The notes under the pieces: model-generated | The model's database searches: none | What the model saw: only the letters and a program-made list of their open reading frames with translations | Told to the model about the DNA's origin: nothing | Assembly (NCBI GenBank): GCA_022559845.1 | Contig: CM040128.1 | Coordinates: 266,420,698 to 266,484,697, forward strand | DNA from: Amorphophallus konjac | Taxonomy: Eukaryota > Streptophyta > Magnoliopsida > Alismatales > Araceae | Reading direction: 5' to 3' | DNA: 64,000 bases | Translations under genes and position numbers: made by a program | Shown: positions 32,986 to 43,847 of the stretch, in pieces | How positions within the stretch are numbered: the first letter of the stretch is position 1 | Layout: every line of letters begins with the position of its first letter

Positions 32986-34311
32986 TGTAGACACGCCAAA
33001 ATTGACGTTTTGTTGATCAAATCTCATGTTATTATGTAAACGCCCCAAGTGGACTTCAATATTCCTATAATATAAAGTTTTTCTATTTTTCATGAGTTTT
33101 CTGCATTTTTTCTACATTTTCGTGAAACACGACTTGACTAAGGGCGTTAATTTTAAAGTAACGACCTGTAATAAGGCGTTTTCAAATAAAGGACGACCGT
33201 AGGTCAGGGCGTCAATTCCTGGTATTATCCGTTAATTTCTGGAATTATCTACTTTCAAAATAAAAGGCATTTTCTGAGTAACGCCCTTCCTCAGGGCGTG
33301 TTTTGAAGAAACACCGTTTTCTCAGGCGTGTTCTCTCAGTTTTTAAACAGAGGAAGTTTTATTTCTAAAATTAAACCCAGGAAGAAACGGCTTTTCCTAG
33401 GTCGTGTTTCAAGAAACGCCTCTGTGCAGGTCGTCAATTCATAAAAAGACGCCCTGTCTCAAGGCGTGTTTTCACTCCAGAGTCCTTCTTTTTTCCATCT
33501 TTCCCTTACAGTTCCCTACCATCCTTTGGACTCTTGCCCGATCTTAATCCTTCTTTGGATGCCTCATTACCCATTCTTATCATTTCCTTGTTTGATCACA
33601 TCCGATTGAAGCTATAAAAGAAAACATCATTCGCTCGTAAAAGAGGTTAAGATTTTAAGTATTCAATAGGCACCCTGAGCATTTAGAGGTTAAGAAGTTA
33701 GCTATTGAACAAGCACACAGGGCTTCCTCTTTTGGCTTTTCTTCATCCTGCTACATCCGTTCCGCGTCTTCCCGGTTGCACCTTTACTCTCGTCAGGGAG
33801 AGCAGGGCTACATATTGTGCTTGTTTTGTTCATTTCATTCTCATCACATTATCATCACTGTGGTCTCTTGTCGTTAGTTCTTTTACTGCATTTAGCATAT
33901 TATCTCCTTCCCTAGTTCTCTGCTAGGGGTTTTAAAAAAAAGAGAGGTGCGCATGTTGACGTCGTTTCATCATTTCATGTTGGTTTTTGGAACGATACTA
34001 CTGCACTTTGGCTGATCCCTTCCCTTTTCCTTGTTTTTTTTTATTATCTTTTTTTACAAGGTAATCAATCAAGAAAACCCACTTCATCGGCCGGCCGATT
34101 GGAGTTGGAGGAGGAAATCCATATTTATCCCGCATCCCACTCTTCACCAGGTACACGCGATCTCATTTTCTTCTTATTGAGGTAAACCCTCTGGCGATCA
34201 CAACTCCCCTTTAGCACCTCGTGCTATATTCTTTATCATATCTTATACATGTTGTCATCATTGTTATTTATTTTTCACTCTCAAAAGTGAGGATTTTTAA
34301 TCCGATCTACA
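32986..34311 (+). repeat. 5' LTR of the young Tat element
   Basis: 1326 bp, TG...CA ends (TGTAGACACGCC to GATCTACA). Contains about nine mini-hairpin units between 33047 and 33480, for example TAACGCCC-ttcctc-AGGGCGTG at 33277. It should carry the promoter and polyadenylation signals; I could not fix a TATA box with confidence. The small open frame at 33705-33926 recurs in the other LTR and shows no known domain. Confidence 0.95.
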
Positions 34312-35552
34312 AATTGGCGATCACGGTGGGACATCCACTGTTTTCTTTATTGATTACCATCTCCATTGGCACCCTCGTGTGCCCTTTCCCTTTGACACCC
34401 TCGTGTGTCCTTTCCCCTTAGGCACCCTCGCGTGCCCTTTCCCCTCGGTACCCTCGGTACCCTTTCCCTTGTGCCCCTCGGGCACCCTCCATTGTGCACC
34501 CTGCACACTCCCCGGATCAGTCAATTGCTGCTTATTAACGCCTTCAACAGGGGCGTCTTTTGATTTAACGCCCCTCACAGGGACGTGTTTTGATTAATTA
34601 ACGCCCCCCTCCAGGGCGTGTATTTATTGCATCTGCTTGCCTTTTCTTTGCTATTTTCTCGTCTGCTATTTAGCGCCCCTTACAGGGACGTGTTTCATTG
34701 ATTAACGCCCATCTCCAGGGCGTCTGTTTCCATAACTGCTGTCTACTGCATCCTTATCATATTGCCTGTGAATTAACGCCGCTCTCTGAGGCGTTTCATT
34801 TATTATCAGCGCCTACCATCAGGGCGTTTTCTCTGAGTTTTGACGCCCTTTACTGTAGGCGTCCTTTCTTTAGAACGCCTCACCTCAAGGCGTTATTTCC
34901 CTACCGTCTGTGAGCCCCTCACAGAATTTACGACAGCCACGCTGCCGTGTTTTCATTTTATCACGACCTACCGCAGGGCGTGTCTTTCCTCTTGCTGTGA
35001 ACACGACCTTTCCAAAGGCGTGTCTTTACTGTTCTTTTCACAGATTGGCTATTATTCATTGCTGGGCATTTGTCTTGATATTACATTGATGATTGGATTA
35101 TCTTGATTTGCTGGCTTGGTTGAGAGACCTCCTCTCTCTATCCTAGGATCCACACACCCTTCTTGGAATCGGGACGACCCTCCATTGAGCATTCCGTCTC
35201 TTTGGACCGGAAATCCCTTTTCCAAGACCTCCGTAAGTCCCCGCACCCGTGGATTCCCTCACGGACGCCGGGCTGGTTGTACCTTCGAAGTACCTGGAGT
35301 TTAGAGAACCCACGCGTTGTTAAAAGAGAGAAAAACTTAGTTGACCCGGAGGTTACACTCGGATCAAACTAGGTCTCATTGGGCAAAAGAGTGAACTTTC
35401 ACAAATAATCCACCCTAATTCAAACATCAAACATTAAAATCTTGCGTTTCTTGCCAATCTTGTTTGCATAAACATAGTTGGGTGATTTGATTGCTTTGTT
35501 TGGATTGAATATTTTGTGATAGTTCCTTCATTAAACATCCTCTCTCTTAAGA
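34312..35552 (+). promoter_or_regulatory. Leader of the young Tat element with PBS, minisatellite and hairpin array
   Basis: The primer site should begin right after the LTR (ATTGGCGATCACGGTGGGA, 34312-34331). It is of the TGGCG class common in Gypsy elements, but I cannot name the tRNA. Next is a minisatellite of CACCCTCGTGTGCCCTTTCC-like units (about 34368-34500). From about 34535 to 35030 come eleven mini-hairpin units. The last 200 bases before the ATG at 35553 show nothing notable. The length and structure suggest internal initiation or a packaging role, which is inference. Confidence 0.65.
34535..35030 (+). repeat. Mini-hairpin array in the leader
   Basis: Eleven units of the form (T)AACGCC-N7-10-GGCGTGTTT at about 34537, 34568, 34600, 34672, 34704, 34776, 34809, 34841, 34876, 34962 and 35004. 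Stem bases vary (GCGCC, ACGAC) and complementarity is often but not always kept. Units are about 25 nt, separated by 5-40 nt of AT-rich spacer. Confidence 0.85.
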
Positions 35553-38500
35553 ATGAAACTCCGTTCAGGTAAAACCGTCAACATGTCAGGCAACGGGTAC
35601 TCTTATGATGATGAGAATGAGAACATATTTGGTCAATATGAGGACCCTCTCCAGGATTCTGTTTATTATGAGGGGAACTACCTTCCTCATCACCCCCATT
35701 ACTCACAAGTCCATGTGGTCGATACCACCATCCATGAGGCGGACCCTTCGTCTCAAGTTCCATCTTCCAACACTTCGGGGAACCCTTCCCCATCCATCAA
35801 CGTCACAGACTTGATCCAAGCTCTCTCCCAGTTGGATGACTCCCAGCGGCAAGCCATTCAGGCCGCTTTAAAGGGGAAATCCGTCCTTTCATCTTCCTCT
35901 AATCCCCCTCCGGCCGTGAGTGGCCATCAGATTGCTAATGACCAGGCGGTCTTGCATCCCCCTTCCTCTCGTCCACAAACGCCTATTGCGGCCATGCCGG
36001 CCCAGCAGGCGAGCTATTCAGCGGTTAGGCATCAATCCTCCCAACCTCCTCGGGTTCTACGAACGCCTATACCGCATTCTTTTATTCAGAATCAGGCCCC
36101 AGTCGAGCCCGATACCAACACTCTCTTGCTTCAGAAGCTGGCCAGCATGGAGGAGCAGCTCAAGAAGGTTACAGCAACTAAGAATGCTCCGGAAATTTCT
36201 CTCCCTACGTTGCCAGTGTTCCATTTACCACCTTCTGAAATGCCGAATTTCTGGCGATATAATGGAACAGGCAACCCGTTCATTCATTTAAAGGATTTCC
36301 GATATGAGACTTCTTTCTGGCAAGACAATAAGGCCTCCCTGGCCTATTTATTCAGGAGATCTCTTGAGGGGCCAGCCCTCGAATGGTTCTATTCCCTGGA
36401 GCCAGCTGATGCCGGTGATTTTGATGTTATCCAAAGGAAATTCTTGCAAAAGTACAGAGACCGGGTAGGACCGTCCCTTTCTGTTACAGATCTGGTCGCT
36501 GAGAGAATGAAGCCCGAGGAAGACTTCATTGTATTTGCTGACAGGTGGCGGTCTATGGCCGAGAAATTGAAGGACACATTGTCGGAACAAGAGCAAGTAA
36601 AAATGGTCATTTCTAATGCAACTCCTCAATTCCGGCACATTTTGGCCATGAATCGGCTGACAACTATGGAAGAGCTCTATGAAAGAGCTCGTTATATACA
36701 AACACAAATGAAGGATTCGCCCATCATGGGCATGTTTGAGCCGAAGCCTCGGCTGTTTAAAAAGAATACAAATGTCAACAGCGGGCCCACAACTGAGGGC
36801 ACTGTCACAAACGAGCAGGTTGGCGTAGTTGGCCACCCCCACCACCAGTCAAACCCACGACCTCCGCCACCTCCACAGCAAAACCCCCATTTTACCTCCG
36901 CTCCACAACGCCACTTCACACCCCAACCTTCTTTTGCTCCATCACCGAGCCAAGCGCCTCGCACCGACCCTCCAGCACCACCACAATACCATCAGGTCCC
37001 CCCACCTTCCAACTATGGCCAACAACAACGGAGACCACCGCTTGGCCCCAAGAGGGCCCATTATCCGCCACTCCCAGAGAGTCTCCCTGACATTTTTAAT
37101 GCTTTGATGGCCGCCAACCTGCTCGTCCTACCAAAAGAAAGAACGGTGTGGCCCGACAATGTTGACACATCCCGTTACTGTGCATTTCACCGCGCCCCTG
37201 GTCACAACCTTGATCGTTGTTTCCATTTCAGAGATCATATTTATGATTTGAATGACCAGGGTGGCATTAATTGGGATGAAATGAGGCAAGTCATCGCCAC
37301 CATGAAAGAGAGAAGGCCGCATCGGCAACAGCAAAATCAGCAACAACAACAGCCAGCTCCGCAGCAAGTCCAGCCACAGCAAGCTCCAGCACCCCAACAG
37401 GATATGGGGATTGTCCGTAATCCATTGCCGGAGCACGCTCCTAATCAACACGTGAACCCTGTCACGTCTCTCTACGAGGTGGAGAGAGGACAGGGATGGC
37501 ACGAAGAAAACGCCTCTGTCGGGGCATTCCACCATGATCCAACCCGAAATCAAACTCCGCGTCTTTTGCGCGTTCCTCCTTCTCCTTCTAGTCTCCTATC
37601 GGGACGTTCTCTTTTACGCCCCGTCAACCCATCTACCACCACCAATTCCACGGCCTTGCCGGCTCGCTCTCTTCTTAACCGCTTACCACCACAGCAACCT
37701 ACCATTCCACCTTCCACCACCAATCCTACATCCGCGCCCTCCAGGCCACTCCTACTCCGCTCACCGCCAGCACCCGCTACCCCCTCTACCACTCCTACAC
37801 CGGCAAGAGTTCCTCCACCATCAGTACAACCACCCTTTGTGCCACGATCTCTCCTTATTCCACCACCTGCCAATACCCCTCGCATTCGGATATCCCTCTC
37901 TTCTCCCACGCCTCCTGCGAGGGCACCTTCTTCAAATACTCACCCCATGCCTCACGCGGGGGCATCTTTATTAAACACCACTACTACGCCTCCTACGGGG
38001 GCGCACCTTTCATTGAATTCCCCTTTGGTATCCCCTAGCAAGATCTCTGTTACCAACATTCCTTCTTCTTCTTCCAACCCTCCTCCTAATATTGCCCCGA
38101 CAGAGGCGCGTCAAGGCGTAGCGCCGCTCCGTAGTGGACGGATGTTCCATCGTATTTTCCCACAGAGAGAGCTAGAGCCCGTGCAGGGGCCACAAGAGCA
38201 AGAACAGGAACAAGATTCAGTGCCGGGAACTCAGTATGATCTGTTAAAGCACTTGGATCGCACTCCAGCCAGAATCTCCATCCTTGAATTAATCAAGAGG
38301 TCCACCACTCATCAGCTGGCCCTGAAGGAATACCTGCAGAAGGTCATGGTCAATGAGGACCTTCCGGTTGAACAGATAATTACAGTCCTGACCCCTGCCA
38401 GCAGTCAGCCGGCAATCACATTCCATGAACATGAGTTAGCACCTCTACCGGCAAGAAAATATGCCCTATGTATCACGGTTGATATCAACAAGGTGGCCGT

Positions 38501-41500
38501 TAAGCAGTGTTTGGTAGACACCGGTGCATCTATCAATGTGTTGCCTCCGAGCACTCTGAAGTTATGCGGTATCCCTGAGAGCCAGATTCGGCCATCTACC
38601 ATTACTGTCACAGCATATGACAAAACAAAGAAACCCCCTCTGGGTATGATTACTCTCAAAGTCAGCTTGGGTCCAGCCACCATTACGGCAGATTTTCATA
38701 TCCTGGACATGGACCCGACCTTTAATGGCATCCTGGGTCGCCCTTATATTCAGCAACTTGATGCAGTGCCCTCTACAAACCATCAGTGCCTTAAGTTTCC
38801 GCACAAGGGCCGCATTATCAAGGTGACCAGCGTGCCAATCTTGCCAGAGGAGGACATTCATGTAGCTTCATCAGTTCCTTCTATATGGCCAGCCAACAAG
38901 CCGTTATTATCTGTGCTGGACATTCCTCACTCTCAGCCGATGCTATCTGAGACTGTTACAACAGTTGCTATGACACCCCTGCCATCCAAGGGGAAGAAGA
39001 AAAAGAAAAATATGATGAATACCCCCGGCTGGAACATTCTGATAAGAATGGGATATCAAGATGGCAAGGGCCTGGGCGCTAAACTCCAGGGCAAGATTAG
39101 GCCCATTAAGCCTCAAAAGGTGGTTGCACGAGGCGGCTTAGGCTACAAAGCACCGGGCAAGAATGAAGGAGAGCCGTGGGCTGTTATGACGTCCACCTTC
39201 AAGCCAGATCGCCAGCCGCTCACCTGGACTTTAAAGACACATTTTGTCACCGGTGGCGTTCAGAACAATGAACAGACTACCGTCATTACTTCATTGCTTG
39301 ATTGTCAGGATGTGCACGCTAGACAGTTTGCTCGGCACATTGCCCCACTGGCCACTTATAAAGCCCTGGAGTCGTTAAGGCCAGATAAAAGAAGAAAAAT
39401 GGGTGATCCGGAATGTGACTGGTACAGGTGGTTTGACATGAATGACATCACAATCTCCCTAAGCCGCCTGTTCATGCCGACAGATCCGGAATGGCCTCCG
39501 TTGATTCAAGAACTGATTGAAATGCCTGCCGCAATCACAGATAAAAGGCAGATGTTAAGTGACTACACAGATACAGGGGAGCCAGATGTCCCCTTTGAAG
39601 AAGGATTTTCCGTGGATAGGCTGTGGGCCGGCCTTTTCTCCCTCACTTCTGTGCATCCGTTAGTGTTGGCTTCTCTCTATTCCCGTTGGTTTGGTCACGT
39701 GCCGCGACCACCACCGATTACTATCAACTTGTCTCCCGATTCAATTCAGATTTCCCTCCCGATTGCTCCTTCGCTCTTCGAGCGATTTGCTGAAAACTCC
39801 ATCTCGCCCCCGCGTGGGCCATCTTTGATTAAATCTTTCTCCAAACTTGCAATCTCCACCCCACCTACTATTCTCCCTTCACATTGCTTTTTACTTGAAA
39901 AAGAAAATAAAAAACATGAAAACGAAAAAAAAAACGCCAAATCTCCAATATTCCAATCCTCCATTTCTTTTGAGGAGACCTCCTATTTTTCTCTCGAGTG
40001 CGACCCGATCCAGGGGCCGCTCTCCCAAAATTCCTTGGTAAGTCTTTTCTCCCCCTCTGGTGAGGGGCCCTCCTCTGTATCACCTCCTGTACCCACTTTA
40101 TCACCTCCTTCTTTCCCTTATAATCAAGCTAGTTGCTCTTCCTCCCTTTCTTCCTCTTCTTCTAATAAAATTCATGGGGTAGATTCACACAAGAAGGCCA
40201 GGGGTAAGCAGATTCCTCGCAGATTTTTGTTGGAATTGGCCATTAGATGCCAAGCTTGTTTAGCTCTCCCTGAGTTTGTGGAAGATCCAATTATCCTGCC
40301 AGAGTTAGAAATTGAGGATTCTATCACTTCTAATGAGGGTTTGGGTGTCTATGAAATCATGAATGATGAAGACCCTATTGAAGAGGGGGATGAAAGTTAT
40401 GAAGAATATGAGGACGAGGCTGATGCTTTTGCTAGTGGTATGAGAAGATTCGACGAACCATCAGCCTCCGTAGAAGAACCTACCAAAGAAATCAATTTGG
40501 GTACCGAGGAAGAGCCTAGGATTGTCCTCATTAGCAAAAATTTGCCGCCCTCCGAAGAGGAGGCGCTCATTTTAGTTCTTCAAGAATACAAAGATACGTT
40601 CGCATGGAGTTATGAAGATATGCCTGGATTAGACCCTGCGCTTGTTGAACATCGCCTTACACTTAAGCCAGGGTCTGTCCCGGTAAAACAACGGTTGACG
40701 CGTTTCCACCCTAGCATGGCTTTGAAAATGAAAGAAGAGGTCGATAAACTCCACAAGGCTAGATTCGTTAGAGTCGTCCTTTATCCCAATTGGGTGGCTA
40801 ACATTGTCCCAGTTATGAAGAAAGATGGAAAAGTTCGAATTTGCATAGATTTCCGGGACCTCAACCGGGCGTGTCCTAAGGATGACTTCCCCCTCCCTCA
40901 TATTGATGTGTTGATTGATAACACGGCAGGATTTGAGACTCTTTCTTTCATGGATAGCTTTTCAGGCTATAATCAGATTCGCCTGACCGAAGAAGATCAA
41001 GAGAAAACTTCATTCACTACACCATGGGGCACATATTGTTATGTGGTCATGCCCTTTGGACTTAAGAATGCTGGAGCCACTTATCAAAGGGCTATGATGG
41101 CAATTTTTCATGACATGATTCATATTTATATTGAGGTGTATGTGGATGACCTGGTTGTGAAATCAAGAACAAGGATTGAGCATCCTGGGGTTCTGGCTAA
41201 GGTTTTGCAGAGATCCCGAGAATTTCAATTAAAAATGAACCCCAAGAAGTGCGTATTTGGCGTTTCTTCAGGGAAGTTGCTTGGTTTCATTATTAGCAAG
41301 AGGGGAATTGAAGTTGATCCCAACAAGGCAAAAGCCATTAGAGATATGCCTCCTCCCAAGAATTTGAAGGAAGTCCGAGGATTAATCGGGAGGTTGCAAT
41401 TCATTCGCCGCTTCGTCTCCCAGCACTCGCAGAGGTGTAGGCCGTTCTACGAGCTTACTAAGCCGGGAGTCAAGTTTAATTGGGATGATAAATGTCAGGC

Positions 41501-43847
41501 AGCCTTTGACGGATTGAAGGATTATTTGGTCAATCCTCCTGTCCTGAGGCCGCCAATTCCAGGCAAGCCACTTATTCTCTATGTTTCGGTCCTGGATGAC
41601 TCCGTAGGTGCTGTCTTAGCTCAAGTGGATGAAGAAGGTAAGGAGAGGGCAGCATACTACTTGTCTAAACTTCTTAACCCCTGTGAGCAGAGATACTCAG
41701 CCATGGAGAAGACTTGTGCAGCTTTGGTTTGGGTAGTTCAGAAGCTAAAACACTATTTCCTAGCTCACGAGGTTCACCTCATTGCTCGCATGAATCCAAT
41801 CAAATTCCTCCTTGAAAAATCTGTCCTCACTGATCGATTGGCACGCTGGCAAAGCTTCCTTTCTCAATTTGACATCACTTACATTCAGCAAAAAGCTATC
41901 AAAGGTTATGCCATTGCCGAGCATCTTGCTCACCACCCTCTCCCCCGCTTTGATCCGGTCAATTCAGAGTTCCCAGATGAAGAATTAATGTCCATTAATC
42001 AATCCCATGATCCTATGTGGACATTACATTTTGATGGAGCTCTTAATTCTCAAGGAATGGGGATCGGCATGGTTCTTCTAACACCCGAAGGGGTCACCAT
42101 TCCATTCGCAGCTCGGCTCACTTTTCCCGTCACCAATAACATAGCCGAGTATGAAGCTCTTTTGGCTGGTCTTAAAACCGCTCATCAATATGGTGTCACT
42201 CATTTACGAATTGTCGGTGACAGTCAGCTTATTCTACGCCAAGTGTTGGTCAAGTGTCGGACCATCAATCCTAAGCTCAAGCCCTATCAGGAACTCGCTT
42301 CAGCTTACGCCAAACTCTTCACTAAATTGATTTTCGTTCATGTCCCGCGTAGCCAGAACATCTTGGCCGACGCACTTGCTTCTTTAGCTTCCGCTTTAGT
42401 CTTTCCTCCTGAGCGTGATTTTCATGTCCCCCTGATCCATCAGCGTGATACTCCAGCCATTAGGGATCGTGCTTTCCTTGATATTAGGGATCAGGTGCTT
42501 GAAAAGGTCAGACGGAAAGAAGCTCTTGAAGGCAAAGAGGTCATGCCATTGGATTGGCAAGAAGAGTTGGCTGATGAAGAAAAGCCTTGGTATTATGAGA
42601 TTGCCAGATACTGTAAAGATCAGTCTTATCCCGAGGAAGCCACTGCAGAAGAAAAGAAAGCAATTAGGAGAGTGGCTCAACGTTATACTTTGGTTGGAGG
42701 TGTGCTCTACAGGAGAGGGCTCACCGGTGTTTTATTGAGATGCCTCGATGATGATGAATCTTGGAAAGTTGTGGAAGAGGCGCATTCTGGTGTGTGTGGT
42801 GGTCATGTGAACAGCCAGATGCTAGCTAAGAAGATTCTTAGACTAGGTTTCTATTGGCCCACTCTAGAAGAGGATTGTTCTATCTATGTTCGAAGGTGTG
42901 TTAAGTGCCAACTGCACGCCGACAAGATTCATTCTCCTGCTTCTTCACTCCATCCTACGTCCTCCCCATGGCCTTTTTCCATGTGGGCTTTTGATATCAT
43001 TGGACCCCTTGGCGATTCGAACCTCCTGACCAAGCAAAAATCATTCATTCTCACGGCAACGGAATACTTCACCAAGTGGGCGGAAGCAGAAGCTTACGTG
43101 GAAATTAAAGCATCAACCGTCTGCAAATTTATCATGAAGAACATCATCACGAGGTTCGGCATTCCGAGCACCATCGTCACCGACAATGGGCCTCAATTTA
43201 TCTCTCAAGATCTCAAGGATCTCTGCAACAGGTATAACATTGCATTGCATCATTCTTCTCCCTATTATCCGCAGGGCAATGGCCAAGCAGAGGCCACTAA
43301 TAAAACCTTAATCAAGATTGTTAAAAAGACGTGCGAGGCTAATAAATTCTCGGACTGGCCAGACAAGCTGGTTGAAGCTCTTTGGGCCTACCGCACTTCT
43401 ATCCGAACCCCCACTGGACAAACTCCTTTCGCCCTTACTTATGGAATGGAGGCCGTAGTCCCTTATGAGATTCTTATCCCCTCTCTGCGAGTACAATTGG
43501 ATGAGGAGCTCTCTATCGATGAACGTCGTGATTCACTCCTTGCCCAATTGGAACTCCTAGATGAGAAGCGTCTGGTCGCCGCTGAGCATGCGCGCGTTTA
43601 TCAAAACAGGCTCTCACGTTTTTATCAAAAGAAGGTAATTGAGAGAAAATTTAAGGTCGGTGAAATGGTAATCAAAAGAATTTTTGTAAAATCCGGTGGC
43701 CCTCGTTCAAAGCTCCAACCAAACTGGGAAGGGCCGTTCGTCATAAAAGATGTTTATCCTGGCAATGCTTATAAACTGGTTAATGCTGAAGGAGAGAAAT
43801 TAACTCACCCTTGGAACGGTTTGTATCTCAAGAAATATTACCCCTGA
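35553..43847 (+). CDS. Gag-Pol polyprotein of the young Tat element (intact, 2764 codons)
   Basis: One uninterrupted frame from ATG (MKLRSGKTVNM). Residue positions are approximate. Gag core 214-390 (MPNFWRYNGTGNPFIHLKDF). Zinc-knuckle-like CAFHRAPGHNLDRC at about 542. Gln-rich 585-625 and Pro/Ser-rich to 850. Retropepsin with DTGAS at 989. G-patch from GWNILIRMGYQDGKGLG at 1159. Acidic/Ser-rich linker. RT with FRDLNRACPKDDFPLP at 1767 and catalytic YVDD at 1863. RNase H 2005-2120. A second, archaeal-type RNase H 2155-2285 (HFDGA, EYEALLAGL, GDSQL). Integrase HHCC 2408-2452 and triad D (FDIIGP), D (TDNGPQF), E (NGQAEATNK), then NWEGPFVI near 2725. No motif is visibly broken, so the element may be autonomous. 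The first ATG is used because Gag homology lies well inside the frame and no upstream in-frame ATG competes. Confidence 0.95.
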   Translation: MKLRSGKTVNMSGNGYSYDDENENIFGQYEDPLQDSVYYEGNYLPHHPHYSQVHVVDTTIHEADPSSQVPSSNTSGNPSPSINVTDLIQALSQLDDSQRQAIQAALKGKSVLSSSSNPPPAVSGHQIANDQAVLHPPSSRPQTPIAAMPAQQASYSAVRHQSSQPPRVLRTPIPHSFIQNQAPVEPDTNTLLLQKLASMEEQLKKVTATKNAPEISLPTLPVFHLPPSEMPNFWRYNGTGNPFIHLKDFRYETSFWQDNKASLAYLFRRSLEGPALEWFYSLEPADAGDFDVIQRKFLQKYRDRVGPSLSVTDLVAERMKPEEDFIVFADRWRSMAEKLKDTLSEQEQVKMVISNATPQFRHILAMNRLTTMEELYERARYIQTQMKDSPIMGMFEPKPRLFKKNTNVNSGPTTEGTVTNEQVGVVGHPHHQSNPRPPPPPQQNPHFTSAPQRHFTPQPSFAPSPSQAPRTDPPAPPQYHQVPPPSNYGQQQRRPPLGPKRAHYPPLPESLPDIFNALMAANLLVLPKERTVWPDNVDTSRYCAFHRAPGHNLDRCFHFRDHIYDLNDQGGINWDEMRQVIATMKERRPHRQQQNQQQQQPAPQQVQPQQAPAPQQDMGIVRNPLPEHAPNQHVNPVTSLYEVERGQGWHEENASVGAFHHDPTRNQTPRLLRVPPSPSSLLSGRSLLRPVNPSTTTNSTALPARSLLNRLPPQQPTIPPSTTNPTSAPSRPLLLRSPPAPATPSTTPTPARVPPPSVQPPFVPRSLLIPPPANTPRIRISLSSPTPPARAPSSNTHPMPHAGASLLNTTTTPPTGAHLSLNSPLVSPSKISVTNIPSSSSNPPPNIAPTEARQGVAPLRSGRMFHRIFPQRELEPVQGPQEQEQEQDSVPGTQYDLLKHLDRTPARISILELIKRSTTHQLALKEYLQKVMVNEDLPVEQIITVLTPASSQPAITFHEHELAPLPARKYALCITVDINKVAVKQCLVDTGASINVLPPSTLKLCGIPESQIRPSTITVTAYDKTKKPPLGMITLKVSLGPATITADFHILDMDPTFNGILGRPYIQQLDAVPSTNHQCLKFPHKGRIIKVTSVPILPEEDIHVASSVPSIWPANKPLLSVLDIPHSQPMLSETVTTVAMTPLPSKGKKKKKNMMNTPGWNILIRMGYQDGKGLGAKLQGKIRPIKPQKVVARGGLGYKAPGKNEGEPWAVMTSTFKPDRQPLTWTLKTHFVTGGVQNNEQTTVITSLLDCQDVHARQFARHIAPLATYKALESLRPDKRRKMGDPECDWYRWFDMNDITISLSRLFMPTDPEWPPLIQELIEMPAAITDKRQMLSDYTDTGEPDVPFEEGFSVDRLWAGLFSLTSVHPLVLASLYSRWFGHVPRPPPITINLSPDSIQISLPIAPSLFERFAENSISPPRGPSLIKSFSKLAISTPPTILPSHCFLLEKENKKHENEKKNAKSPIFQSSISFEETSYFSLECDPIQGPLSQNSLVSLFSPSGEGPSSVSPPVPTLSPPSFPYNQASCSSSLSSSSSNKIHGVDSHKKARGKQIPRRFLLELAIRCQACLALPEFVEDPIILPELEIEDSITSNEGLGVYEIMNDEDPIEEGDESYEEYEDEADAFASGMRRFDEPSASVEEPTKEINLGTEEEPRIVLISKNLPPSEEEALILVLQEYKDTFAWSYEDMPGLDPALVEHRLTLKPGSVPVKQRLTRFHPSMALKMKEEVDKLHKARFVRVVLYPNWVANIVPVMKKDGKVRICIDFRDLNRACPKDDFPLPHIDVLIDNTAGFETLSFMDSFSGYNQIRLTEEDQEKTSFTTPWGTYCYVVMPFGLKNAGATYQRAMMAIFHDMIHIYIEVYVDDLVVKSRTRIEHPGVLAKVLQRSREFQLKMNPKKCVFGVSSGKLLGFIISKRGIEVDPNKAKAIRDMPPPKNLKEVRGLIGRLQFIRRFVSQHSQRCRPFYELTKPGVKFNWDDKCQAAFDGLKDYLVNPPVLRPPIPGKPLILYVSVLDDSVGAVLAQVDEEGKERAAYYLSKLLNPCEQRYSAMEKTCAALVWVVQKLKHYFLAHEVHLIARMNPIKFLLEKSVLTDRLARWQSFLSQFDITYIQQKAIKGYAIAEHLAHHPLPRFDPVNSEFPDEELMSINQSHDPMWTLHFDGALNSQGMGIGMVLLTPEGVTIPFAARLTFPVTNNIAEYEALLAGLKTAHQYGVTHLRIVGDSQLILRQVLVKCRTINPKLKPYQELASAYAKLFTKLIFVHVPRSQNILADALASLASALVFPPERDFHVPLIHQRDTPAIRDRAFLDIRDQVLEKVRRKEALEGKEVMPLDWQEELADEEKPWYYEIARYCKDQSYPEEATAEEKKAIRRVAQRYTLVGGVLYRRGLTGVLLRCLDDDESWKVVEEAHSGVCGGHVNSQMLAKKILRLGFYWPTLEEDCSIYVRRCVKCQLHADKIHSPASSLHPTSSPWPFSMWAFDIIGPLGDSNLLTKQKSFILTATEYFTKWAEAEAYVEIKASTVCKFIMKNIITRFGIPSTIVTDNGPQFISQDLKDLCNRYNIALHHSSPYYPQGNGQAEATNKTLIKIVKKTCEANKFSDWPDKLVEALWAYRTSIRTPTGQTPFALTYGMEAVVPYEILIPSLRVQLDEELSIDERRDSLLAQLELLDEKRLVAAEHARVYQNRLSRFYQKKVIERKFKVGEMVIKRIFVKSGGPRSKLQPNWEGPFVIKDVYPGNAYKLVNAEGEKLTHPWNGLYLKKYYP

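Noticed and set aside
33705..33926. 73-codon frame present in both LTRs
   Set aside because: Duplicated because the LTRs are duplicates; no domain, no evidence of translation.
36348..37909. Minus-strand frames opposite gag
   Set aside because: Shadow frames of the intact gag-pol; the antisense genes proper are all downstream of pol.
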